Source: Glaciecola sp947496235 (GTDB lineage Bacteria > Pseudomonadota > Gammaproteobacteria > Enterobacterales > Alteromonadaceae). Taken from it: a stretch of DNA of 64,000 bases. The stretch lies in assembly GCF_050306235.1 (NCBI RefSeq), contig NZ_JBLWFH010000006.1, positions 62,001-126,000 of the forward strand. The letters are read 5' to 3'. Positions 54,801 to 62,510 of this stretch are shown here, in pieces; within the stretch, counting starts at the first letter, position 1, and each line of letters begins with the position of its first letter. A program made the position numbers and the translations under genes. A model generated the notes under the pieces. The model was not told the DNA's origin and did no database searches. It saw only the letters and a list, made by a program, of their open reading frames with translations.

Positions 54801-55407
54801 TGGCCGAACCTTAGAAAATAGGTTAGAACCACCATTATCCGAATCCTTCAATAGAGCCTACATTCACTATAATAAAGGCGGCATATTGTTGATGGCTATT
54901 GCCGAACGAATAGGGATTCAAGGGTTTAATGGGGCGTTAAAGCAGTTGATTGAAGAGTATAATCTCACCAGTGGTAAGTTTGCGACTATCGAGGATTTTA
55001 TCAGCCTATTGAAAAAGCAAAGTACCAATGAAGATTTAGATTTTATCGATGACGCATTTAATAAAATTGCAATTCATGATTTTAGTCTGAAAAGTGCAGT
55101 GTTATCTGAGAAAGATGGCATTTATAAAACGACTTTGGAAATCTCGGTGGCTAAATTTTATGCCTCAGGCAATGGTGACGAAACTGAGGTAGCGTTTAAT
55201 GACGAAGTTTCCATAGGTTTGTATACGAATAATCCAGATGAAATTACTCCCAACCAATCACAACTTCATTTACAAGAATATCAATTAACCTCAGGGCTAA
55301 ACGAAATAGTCATCGAAACCAATCAAAAGCCTTCTTATGCAGTGGCGGATCCCTTAATACAATTTATTGACAGGGAAATTAGAGATAACACACATTTCAT
55401 TGACTGA
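51865..55407 (+). CDS. ABC permease fused to an M1 aminopeptidase-like domain
   Basis: 1180 residues. Two ABC-2-type permease halves with about six membrane segments each (about 18-255 and 310-580). A large extracytoplasmic part follows from about 600. It contains an M1 (gluzincin) domain with HEIAHQW at 922-928 and the third zinc ligand Glu946 in VESLSQY. The 19-residue gap between His926 and Glu946 is one longer than in classical M1 enzymes but occurs in ABC-M1 proteins. It presumably works with the preceding ATPase; the substrate is unknown. Confidence 0.9.
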   Translation: MLWRMFKFEWRYYLHQPSFVVTSLIFFLLPFLSITLDQVHIGATTNLNANSPYAINQALLIFSVFGMFLVVNFIGSTALREKVSGMNEIIYTKPIDHFRYHFGRFLGGYAMVLTVFAMVPLGLMLGSLMPWLVSDKLGPFNIWHYIQPFLVFTVPSMLLFSCLFYAAARLFKSILAVYLSALGLLILYIISEVMFTGQETRFFMALIDPFGINAYLDVTRYWTPSMRNSQIIGFETEIVLNRIIWLAIAILSMLTLIDFRKPLKLSASSPNKIPSLSGPPQVAELYNIGAKYQEYSAIEQFKVRTEFEIRQIIKSPSFIVLLGFCTFMMLVSLLFEPGPYGSSKMPLTQFMVELIQSSYGLLMLIIITFYTAETVWRERLLNMSEVIEAMPVENPIFWLSKLISVIVIQLIIFAFGVSITIYNQLIHTYFDLDISQYFISLVYFYGLPYVYLTILSFFIQVLSPNKYIGMLIFVSYIFVSLVFAEIGIEHNMFNFASAPVLEFSDMNRYGWYMQTQNAYMLYWGALSLILSAFSFALWRRGYYTTLSERFRYAGNRLGSSGRALALFATVAFVISGTLIHYNTKVTNQFISSDRLKELKALYETQYSAMEDLVVPQVSEVDLNVAIFPQSRKLETVAKLTLVNDSPVNIERFLVNLPAHSYDIKFTTEQGRVVMDEQALNTAWFTFDMPLAPGATLDLTISLARQHFGFKDKDEDASLVTNGTFIDNRSLLPTFGVKQSFYLTDNFERAEFGLMPRDDTPDEPQQNILGDSINAIKFKARLSTHESQIAIAPGYLKKYWTENGRNHFIYEMDKPMMNFYSILSADLKVKSTMHNGVEIAVYYHPKHEWNVATMIEATQDALDAFSQAFGKYQYRQMRIIEFPSYREFAQSFPNTVPYSESLGFVADLRDETEINYAYYLTAHEIAHQWFGHQLMVANVAGGDILVESLSQYAALNLMRQKYGALMLRKVLKHELNSYLSGRTLENRLEPPLSESFNRAYIHYNKGGILLMAIAERIGIQGFNGALKQLIEEYNLTSGKFATIEDFISLLKKQSTNEDLDFIDDAFNKIAIHDFSLKSAVLSEKDGIYKTTLEISVAKFYASGNGDETEVAFNDEVSIGLYTNNPDEITPNQSQLHLQEYQLTSGLNEIVIETNQKPSYAVADPLIQFIDREIRDNTHFID

Positions 55408-55491
55408 TATGAGCCACTTTTTAAAACAATTGAAAATTTATTGCTAACCGTTGCATAGCTAAAGTAAGAGTATTTGAATAAGTTTTTATTT

Positions 55492-55929
55492 ATGCAAGAC
55501 ACTAGTGCAAATGCAATGACAGAGGTAGCTTTAGGTTTGTCTATGGCTTTTTTCTCTTTGATGATAGTGGCCCTAGTATCAGTTTCCTTGCCCCAATCTT
55601 CGTCGTTAGAGTCGGAAAATTTAGCGCCTAAAATTAACGCCAATCGACTTCAACTAGAAGCGCAAAACCAAGAATTAACTTCGGATACTGCTCAGGAACG
55701 GGCATTTTTTCTATTTTACTATGAAGGTACTTTTTATAACCAGGCTTTGGAGCCAACTATTCCTGCACAAATCTCGACGGAATCCCCAATTGTGTTAGCC
55801 ATTGCCCCAAATGTAAATATTGAAGAGGCCTTGGCATTGCAGAAAGTGTTTGGTCAAAAAAGTATTCAAATAACCAGTATGAATCAAGATTGGTTAACTG
55901 CGGTAGGGAGTCGAAGTGCAGGTCATTAA
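55492..55929 (+). CDS. Small membrane protein with ExbD/MotB-like N-terminus
   Basis: 145 residues from the ATG at 55492; an in-frame TTG at 55474 would add six residues, and neither has a strong ribosome binding site. A single membrane segment (about 11-33) begins with Glu11, the position where ExbD/TolR/MotB proteins carry a proton-binding acid. A Q/E-rich stretch and a small beta-alpha domain (about 80-140) follow, plausibly periplasmic. The homology is suggestive, not proven. No ExbB/MotA partner is visible. Head of the kinase-FHA cluster; overlaps the next gene by 14 bases. Confidence 0.7.
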   Translation: MQDTSANAMTEVALGLSMAFFSLMIVALVSVSLPQSSSLESENLAPKINANRLQLEAQNQELTSDTAQERAFFLFYYEGTFYNQALEPTIPAQISTESPIVLAIAPNVNIEEALALQKVFGQKSIQITSMNQDWLTAVGSRSAGH

Positions 55930-56275
55930 GGTTTACCCCACCAAATTATTCTTAATCAATCGTTGCAGTAATATTTTTATTCTAGTTTGCGCCTTTGTGT
56001 TAGCTTTGGTTTTGATGTTCAGTCAACAGCTATCATCAAAAAACGATCAGTTGGAACATGACACATCTAAATCGACAGCGATAATTGAGAATTCAAACCA
56101 TGCAAGTGCACCAAGCAATTATACGGAGCTACGCACTGAGCTTATTAAGTTGCGGCTTCATAACAGCCTAAGGCCAGTCCGTCATCAAAGCTCGTTTACA
56201 ACTAAGGATGAATTCTCGGTAAGAAAAACAGCTGTGAAAGCAGCAGAAAAATCCCATTATGATTTTGTTTGGTAG
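55916..56275 (+). CDS. Small single-span membrane protein, unknown
   Basis: 119 residues starting at GTG 55916, within the end of the previous gene. One membrane segment (about 19-36) after a short basic N-terminus, then a Ser/Asn-rich linker and a basic C-terminal region (RTELIKLRLHNSLRPVRHQ). No recognised domain. The overlap suggests translational coupling with the preceding gene. An 86-base gap separates it from the kinase. Confidence 0.65.
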   Translation: MQVIKVYPTKLFLINRCSNIFILVCAFVLALVLMFSQQLSSKNDQLEHDTSKSTAIIENSNHASAPSNYTELRTELIKLRLHNSLRPVRHQSSFTTKDEFSVRKTAVKAAEKSHYDFVW

Positions 56276-56361
56276 TCTCTACATTTTTGCACGTTTATTG
56301 CTAATAATTTCTATATATCCATTAGTCGTCAATTTTTAGTCGATAAAAGTGTAAGTTTCCT

Positions 56362-58356
56362 TTGGAATTTAAACATAAGAGTTATCGCTCAATAGCGCTC
56401 ATTAGCAAAAATAATGCGTTTCTTGTTTGGCATGCCGTTGACCAGGCAGGGAATTCCTTTGCCATAAAACAAGCGTGGGAGCCGTCTTATAATAGTTTAT
56501 TAAAAAAAGAGCGCGATATTTTACAAAGTTTAGGCAAACATCAGCACTTAATTCATGTTTTGGACAATGACATGCTGCCAAATGGATGTCAGTACTTAGT
56601 CTACCAATGGTATCCACAGGCGTTATATGGCCTTTTAGCTCAACAGTATTCATTAGATTGGCAATGTTTAGTCGACTGGATGAGACAAATCTTTTCAACG
56701 CTAAAAATATTGCATGAACAAGGAATCTTACATAAGGATATTAAACCTCAAAATCTACTCATCAATGCGCAAAATCAGTTGGTGTTGACAGATTTCGAAA
56801 CCGCTGAATTTATCCATGGCGCGCGCAAATATTCAGTGCAAGCAGAGCGAAATACTGCATTTACGCCGGCGTATTCAAGTCCCGAGTTAATAAATGGTAG
56901 CGCTCAATTAACCCCAGCCACCGATATTTATTCCGCAGGCAAAGTGTTGATAGACTTGGTTAACAAATTGCCAAGAGATCAGCAACAAGGTTTTGCTTCA
57001 TTCATTTCTTCATTAACTGCCGAAAACCCTCAAGACCGTCCAGAAAGCGTAGATCTCTGTTTGCAGATGCTGGAAAAACTACCTGAAAAATTTGAGCAAA
57101 ACTTAACTCAACGATTTGTCCAAGAAGAGTGGCTGTCAGATGATTATCATCAGTTAGCGAAACAGATAGAAAATCTGATTTTGCTAAAGGGGTACTGTAA
57201 TGAACAGCAGATTTTGCCTGCTCTTGAATATTCTACTCAGGTAAATATTGAAAAGTATTCTCGAGAATATTTGTCCAAGGTAATAGAGGATGTGGTAGCG
57301 AAATTAGGCCAAGATCCTAAATTGAGTGACTACTTAGTTTATTGTCAGCGCCTTTATTTATTAGAGCAAAAAAGTACACAACTTGAGCAACCCCAATGGG
57401 AAGAATTGGTAAAGACTGGTTGCCATCTGTCCGGACAGTCAAAACAAAGCATAGAAGCCTTGCTTGAAGAAAAATTCAAAATTAAAACAAAGGCTTGGCC
57501 AAGATGGTTTTTGCTAGGGATTTTCTTGGTAGTAATGAGTATTCTCTATATTGGTTGGACAATTTTTACTTTCCCTACGTCAGAAAAGCCAACGGAGATT
57601 ACTCATCAACCCCAAGCAGAGGTAAAGCAAGTAATTGACAATACAAATAGCCTAGAGCAAAGGGCAACTCACACCTCGGTAGAAAAGCTAGATGCAAATA
57701 TTCGATACCTGAGCTTTACCGATAGCCAAAACACCCAAGTACAAATAACCTTGGTAAAAATAAACACCAATAAGTCGCCAATATGGGTAATGCAACATGA
57801 AGTTTCTAATCAACTTTATAATGCATGCATTAGGGCAGGTAAGTGCAGAGATAATAAAGTTATTTCGACCTCGTTGAAAAAACAAAATTTAAATAATGAT
57901 GACTACCCAGCAGTTCAAGTTAGCTGGTATTCCATTCAAGAAGAGTTTATTCCATTTTTAAATGCCCAACTAAATACAAAATTTGCCTTACCCAGTAAAA
58001 TCCAATGGTTGCAAATTAGTTCGCAGGCGAAAATAGATATCACAAATGGTATGTTGAGTATGCACTGTCGAGGTTGCAAGGCAATTACAAGTGTCAATTT
58101 TCAAGGACAACCAATGCCGGTAAATTACTTAGCGGCAGATAAATCAAACCTTATGCATGTGTTCGGCAATGTTAGAGAATGGCTTTCAGATTGTCCTGAA
58201 AATCAATATGGTTCACCGGCCTGTCATCAAGCTCTAGTCGCTGGAGGTTCATGGATGCAATCATATGATGTTATAATCCAGGATCAGTTTAATCGTCTGC
58301 AAAAGCGGGCCAAATCAATCGATACAGGATTTAGACTTGTTGAAGTTTCTGAATAA
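56362..58356 (+). CDS. Transmembrane Ser/Thr kinase with FGE/SUMF1-like domain
   Basis: 664 residues; the start is TTG at 56362, as no ATG, GTG or earlier TTG is in frame after the upstream TAA. Kinase domain about 8-240: Lys36 in FAIK, HKDIKPQN (Asp126, Asn131), Asp144 in DFE (normally DFG), SPE at 173-175, Asp188 of helix F and DRP near 225. The glycine-rich loop has no glycine (ISKNNAFLVW). One membrane segment (about 380-402), then an FGE/sulfatase-modifying-factor-like domain (about 450-660) with YPAVQVSWYSI, GNVREWLSD, VAGGSW and TGFRLV, probably periplasmic. Overlaps the FHA gene by 20 bases. Confidence 0.88.
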   Translation: MEFKHKSYRSIALISKNNAFLVWHAVDQAGNSFAIKQAWEPSYNSLLKKERDILQSLGKHQHLIHVLDNDMLPNGCQYLVYQWYPQALYGLLAQQYSLDWQCLVDWMRQIFSTLKILHEQGILHKDIKPQNLLINAQNQLVLTDFETAEFIHGARKYSVQAERNTAFTPAYSSPELINGSAQLTPATDIYSAGKVLIDLVNKLPRDQQQGFASFISSLTAENPQDRPESVDLCLQMLEKLPEKFEQNLTQRFVQEEWLSDDYHQLAKQIENLILLKGYCNEQQILPALEYSTQVNIEKYSREYLSKVIEDVVAKLGQDPKLSDYLVYCQRLYLLEQKSTQLEQPQWEELVKTGCHLSGQSKQSIEALLEEKFKIKTKAWPRWFLLGIFLVVMSILYIGWTIFTFPTSEKPTEITHQPQAEVKQVIDNTNSLEQRATHTSVEKLDANIRYLSFTDSQNTQVQITLVKINTNKSPIWVMQHEVSNQLYNACIRAGKCRDNKVISTSLKKQNLNNDDYPAVQVSWYSIQEEFIPFLNAQLNTKFALPSKIQWLQISSQAKIDITNGMLSMHCRGCKAITSVNFQGQPMPVNYLAADKSNLMHVFGNVREWLSDCPENQYGSPACHQALVAGGSWMQSYDVIIQDQFNRLQKRAKSIDTGFRLVEVSE

Positions 58357-60454
58357 TTATTTTTCTGTATTACTTCTTTGCTTAATGTGCGCGCTGACGA
58401 CGTCAGCCTATGGGCGTACATTGTTGTTACTACCGTCTGTTAACTCGGAGCAACACGCAATACAGGCTCAACAAGACATAGAAACAATCTTAGTTAAGCA
58501 ATTGAACAAAAAGCTACATAACGTACAAGTTGCTAGCAAGATTGATTCTATATGCAGTGATCAGCCCTGTGATAGCGATATTCAGGTGCTTTCAAGGTTA
58601 ATTTCAAGATATCCTTTGGTTGATTTGGTATTGTTCTATTCTGTTCCCTTGTCCGAAAATAAAACTGCATTTATTACCGCTTACGATCCTTATTCCCAAA
58701 CGGAAATTTTTAATATTGTATTGGAATCGGATCAGGTCGCTAATTGGCAAACAAACGTCATAGCCAGTGCACTTGGACAGCAAGCAACAATCAATATTGA
58801 AAACTTACAGCATTCTGTCCAAATTGAATTAGCATTAAAAGGATTTAGTGTCGAAGAATTAGTCCCAGTCACTACCTTTTTGTTATCTCTGAGCCAAGAA
58901 AATCAGGTTAAGTTGATTAAAACATTAAATCAGAACTATGCGTTATCTTCCATTATGCCAGTGGTCGAAACACATTATTCAGTTTACAGCGACATGACAG
59001 TGACACATCTTTATAACGAGCTTGTGCGTTTCTGGGAGTTGCAAAATATCGATGTTGATATGTCTTTTGAGCGTGAAGACGCTCGTCTTACTATTAGTCG
59101 TATAGGTAATCCTTATACACCATCTATGGTGACTTTGGGTTTGGTGGCTATAGTAGGTTTGGTGTTGATTTACTTAAGCCTTCACCGTTATTTCTTTCAT
59201 AACCGATTGGAGTATCTGGCGGAAAAAAAATATGTTGAAGAATGGTTGGCGACTTATAAAAAAGCCAGTAAAAACATATTTAAAGTAAGTGATCATTGGA
59301 AGAGTCAATTAAATTTTTGGCAACAAATCAACCGCGAATCTCAGCAACTAGAAAAACAAGCTAAGATTTTTTACGATGCTGGGGATCTACACACGGCCAA
59401 ACTCTTTATTAGCAAGGCGTTAAACATCAATGCTAGTGCACCTCTAGCAAATAAGCTTATTCGAGAAATCGAAAAAGAAGAATCATCAAGCAAACAACTC
59501 ACAGATAGAGAACAGTGGGTGCGTAATAAGATTGCTAAAGCAATGAGTAATTTTCGCAACGATAGTATTTACAAGGCACTTCGTCAGGCTTATCAAGCAG
59601 AGTCAAGTATAAGAGAAGACAAGCATTTCAAGAAACAACTTAAGGCAATTACGAAGCTTATAAACAGAATCAATGGCCAAGCTAGCTATCAATATTCTCG
59701 TTTGCATATTCGACATAACAATCTTCCAGAGCAAATCAGCCTTGGTTGCGAAGAAAAATTAATGATAGGAAGAGAAAACGATACGCTAACAAAGGATTTT
59801 GTAGGTGTCGTTGCAATAGAGCATAAGGGGCTATCCCGCATTGGTCGACAAACACTTATTTATAGAGATGAAAAAGGGTTCTGGCTTGAGGACTTAGGAA
59901 GTACCAATGGCACATATGTAAATGGCAAAAAGTTAGAAAGCTCATACTGTATTCAGGATACCGACAAGCTATTATTTGGCGCCGATTCGCAAATTGCAGG
60001 TGTTGTACTCAATGTGCAACTTTATAATCAAGCGGATGCGCTGCATTTGAGTTTAGAAAAGAATATGCATGAAAACCAAGGAATAAGAGAGCTTGCTCAA
60101 TTATGGCCGGATTATATGCACGCCGCACGAATGGAATATTGGGTAACGAAAATTCCTTTAGTGCTCTGTATGGACAAAGATTCAAAAGCACTTAGTTTGT
60201 CTACAGAGCGCAAAAAATATGGCAACAATGTCGCTATTTGTCGCATTGAGCTGTTGCCCTACGCTAGTGTTGCTCCCATTGGTGATGCTAATGTTAATGT
60301 CGAAGGGCAACCCTTACTTGGAAAAATGCCTGTAATCTTGCCAATGCAATTGGAATTTGATGGGGAAATTATTACTCTCACGGCTGACAGTTATACCCAA
60401 ATAAAACAAAGTAGTCATTTTCAACACCAAACGCGGCTAATGCAGGAAGACTGA
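58337..60454 (+). CDS. Membrane protein with periplasmic N-domain and cytoplasmic FHA domain
   Basis: 705 residues; TTG start at 58337 with GGA seven bases upstream. N-terminal signal peptide (to about 25, ending AYG), periplasmic domain (about 26-260), a membrane segment (262-284), a helical TPR-like cytoplasmic linker with tandem helices (about 335-440), and an FHA domain (about 455-565). The FHA core residues are present: Gly478-Arg479, Ser500-Arg501, GSTNGT at 521-526 and Asn529-Gly530. FHA domains bind phosphothreonine, so it is the likely reader of the adjacent kinase. The C-terminal 140 residues are unassigned. Confidence 0.88.
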   Translation: MLKFLNNYFSVLLLCLMCALTTSAYGRTLLLLPSVNSEQHAIQAQQDIETILVKQLNKKLHNVQVASKIDSICSDQPCDSDIQVLSRLISRYPLVDLVLFYSVPLSENKTAFITAYDPYSQTEIFNIVLESDQVANWQTNVIASALGQQATINIENLQHSVQIELALKGFSVEELVPVTTFLLSLSQENQVKLIKTLNQNYALSSIMPVVETHYSVYSDMTVTHLYNELVRFWELQNIDVDMSFEREDARLTISRIGNPYTPSMVTLGLVAIVGLVLIYLSLHRYFFHNRLEYLAEKKYVEEWLATYKKASKNIFKVSDHWKSQLNFWQQINRESQQLEKQAKIFYDAGDLHTAKLFISKALNINASAPLANKLIREIEKEESSSKQLTDREQWVRNKIAKAMSNFRNDSIYKALRQAYQAESSIREDKHFKKQLKAITKLINRINGQASYQYSRLHIRHNNLPEQISLGCEEKLMIGRENDTLTKDFVGVVAIEHKGLSRIGRQTLIYRDEKGFWLEDLGSTNGTYVNGKKLESSYCIQDTDKLLFGADSQIAGVVLNVQLYNQADALHLSLEKNMHENQGIRELAQLWPDYMHAARMEYWVTKIPLVLCMDKDSKALSLSTERKKYGNNVAICRIELLPYASVAPIGDANVNVEGQPLLGKMPVILPMQLEFDGEIITLTADSYTQIKQSSHFQHQTRLMQED

Positions 60455-60456
60455 TT

Positions 60457-61944
60457 ATGTCCCTCGTAGCAACATCGTCCGCTTTTACTGATGAAATATT
60501 GCTTTTGCAAGATGTGACCTTAGCAAATCATAGACAACAGCATAAATTTACCGCTCGAAATGTCGAATTGCTCAGTCGTCATTTAATCGCTCGCCATTAC
60601 AATAGTCTTTCATGGGAACTCGCGCATTTGTTGTGGCGCGTAGTCAATACCCGTGAGAACGCAGCAATTTACAATTTTTTCTGGATAGAAGAAGCCGTTC
60701 ATTCTGAAACTGCAAAATCTTGGTTTGAGGACAATCAGCTCAATGTTCTAAATCAAGCATCCTCTGAAACTCTGCCAAATGCCTTGCAAATTGTTATTCA
60801 TCAGCATGAATTTACGCTTTCTTGGTCAAGAATCAATATTTTAGCGGCCTTAACCGAATTCATGATTAATCTTGCCCCGCAAATTATGGATGAAATCCAA
60901 CAAATATTATGGGGGAAAGGGCTCAACGCTATTCGCTCATGTGCAGGTCATATACAAAAACATTTATATCAGGCATTAGAGGCGCTATTGCCGCCAGCGC
61001 GTGCGCAACAAAAACTATATTTCTTTGAGCAACAAATTCAAAATATCGAACCTAGAGAAGTGAACCTGATATTTTGTGATTTATGGAAAAAAGCAAAAGA
61101 TATTGAGGGATTAACGAAATTATCGAATTTCTATGGGCAATTGTGTGCTTACTTTCAAGCCAAAGAAGCAGACTTTTCAGCAGAGTCATTAGATGCGTTA
61201 GAGGCTGACGAAAAAATAAGTGAAAACATCTTCGCTATGCTTAATCAAAGGGAAGAAAGCACGCATAGGTTATCTTCCGCATTAAACAATGTAAAAGTGC
61301 TCAGTCAAGCCCAGTGGGCCAAAGTGGAATTAATCAATACTGAGACGAGATTAAGTGAGGACTTGTTTCTAGCGCTATGCTCATTGTGGAGTTTTGCCCC
61401 CACACAAACAAAATTAATTCAGGCGGTCCGTAATAATAGCTCAAGAGAAACTCGTCTCTCATTGTTAGATGAAATGGAAAATTATCAGCAGCAAGTGAAT
61501 TTCATTCAGGCGATGATGAAACTCAATAGCCAAAACGCTTTGGCCTGTTTGCAACTGATAAAAGTGCATTTTCCAAACAAGGTAGTCAAAGCCTTGGGCA
61601 CATATAGCATTTGGTTAGAGACAATCGAACAAAAAGTGTCAGAAGCGGGCTCCACACAAGTTGCGTCATTGGAAGAAAATCCCGAAAGTCTATGTCCCGA
61701 TATTTTTGAACAAGCGCAGAGTGCACTAAAGAAGAACAACCGCAAAGGATTTACAGTTTCAACTTTGGCAAGCATAGATGACTATATGTCTACACTGCAA
61801 ATGCTAAACATATTGAATATTTCTTTAAGAAAAATTTTAGCTAAATTACAGGCCTTTAATGGTGATAACTATACGCTGGAAACAAAATACCTTGCTGACC
61901 GTTGCATAATAGAAAGTGAGTATTACCAGAGGTATTTTGAATGA
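60457..61944 (+). CDS. Soluble helical protein of the kinase-FHA cluster, unknown
   Basis: 495 residues, no signal peptide or membrane segment. It is predicted almost all-helical, rich in Leu, Gln, Glu and Asn. A central part (about 150-260) has alternating hydrophobic helices, and 390-400 onward contains SIDDYMSTLQML. I do not recognise a family. It starts two bases after the FHA gene, and its stop overlaps the next gene as ATGA. Probably cytoplasmic and possibly a scaffold partner; function unknown. Confidence 0.8.
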   Translation: MSLVATSSAFTDEILLLQDVTLANHRQQHKFTARNVELLSRHLIARHYNSLSWELAHLLWRVVNTRENAAIYNFFWIEEAVHSETAKSWFEDNQLNVLNQASSETLPNALQIVIHQHEFTLSWSRINILAALTEFMINLAPQIMDEIQQILWGKGLNAIRSCAGHIQKHLYQALEALLPPARAQQKLYFFEQQIQNIEPREVNLIFCDLWKKAKDIEGLTKLSNFYGQLCAYFQAKEADFSAESLDALEADEKISENIFAMLNQREESTHRLSSALNNVKVLSQAQWAKVELINTETRLSEDLFLALCSLWSFAPTQTKLIQAVRNNSSRETRLSLLDEMENYQQQVNFIQAMMKLNSQNALACLQLIKVHFPNKVVKALGTYSIWLETIEQKVSEAGSTQVASLEENPESLCPDIFEQAQSALKKNNRKGFTVSTLASIDDYMSTLQMLNILNISLRKILAKLQAFNGDNYTLETKYLADRCIIESEYYQRYFE

Positions 61945-62483
61945 ATAAGGCCCAGCAGGCGTACTTTTTTGCGATGTCAGAGATAATCCATAGTGAAGAT
62001 TTGCTCAAGCAAATAAGTAATGCAGACAAAGTGTCAGATAAACTAAGCTATTCGGAAATTGCTCAATATGCGGTGTCAAGAATGCCAAGTGCATCTGCTA
62101 ACGTGCAAACAATGATCAATAGCAATGTAAATTACCGTCGAATTTACAAAAGCATTGTCGAAAAAATATGCCGTTTTTACAGTCCTAAACAAGTAGCAGC
62201 TAGTTCAAGTACCCAAATATTTGAGCGCAAAACCTCAGATTTTCAACTAGCTTTATCAGTAAACGAAAACTCAGTTAAGCAAGACGTTACTGTTACATTG
62301 GCGTTACACAGATCAGATGATAAAGTTGCTTCAGAGGCAAGTTTACACTGTTTCTATCAAGAGTTGGCCATGCCATTACATCTGACTAAAAATAGACAAG
62401 GTGTATTTGAAGCAAAAATATCCAGTCATGATGCTATTTTTTCAGCCTTAGGTGATGCTGAATGCGAGATCTATATTAGATAG
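61941..62483 (+). CDS. Soluble protein of the kinase-FHA cluster, unknown
   Basis: 180 residues, no membrane segment. N-terminal half helical (about 1-80, KVSDKLSYSEIAQYAVSRM), C-terminal half mostly beta (about 95-178, DVTVTLALHRSDD). No recognised domain. The stop TAG is in the same frame as the following gene, with only 27 bases between it and that gene's nearest usual start. The two may be consecutive genes, or a fusion split by a stop. Confidence 0.75.
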   Translation: MNKAQQAYFFAMSEIIHSEDLLKQISNADKVSDKLSYSEIAQYAVSRMPSASANVQTMINSNVNYRRIYKSIVEKICRFYSPKQVAASSSTQIFERKTSDFQLALSVNENSVKQDVTVTLALHRSDDKVASEASLHCFYQELAMPLHLTKNRQGVFEAKISSHDAIFSALGDAECEIYIR

Positions 62484-62510
62484 GGAGTAAGGCTTATACA
62501 GTCATATCAT

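Noticed and set aside
56362..60454. Type VI secretion regulatory module (PpkA/Fha1-like)
   Set aside because: No T6SS core gene (TssB/C, Hcp, VgrG, ClpV) and no PppA phosphatase in the window; it could still be resolved by sequence beyond 64000.
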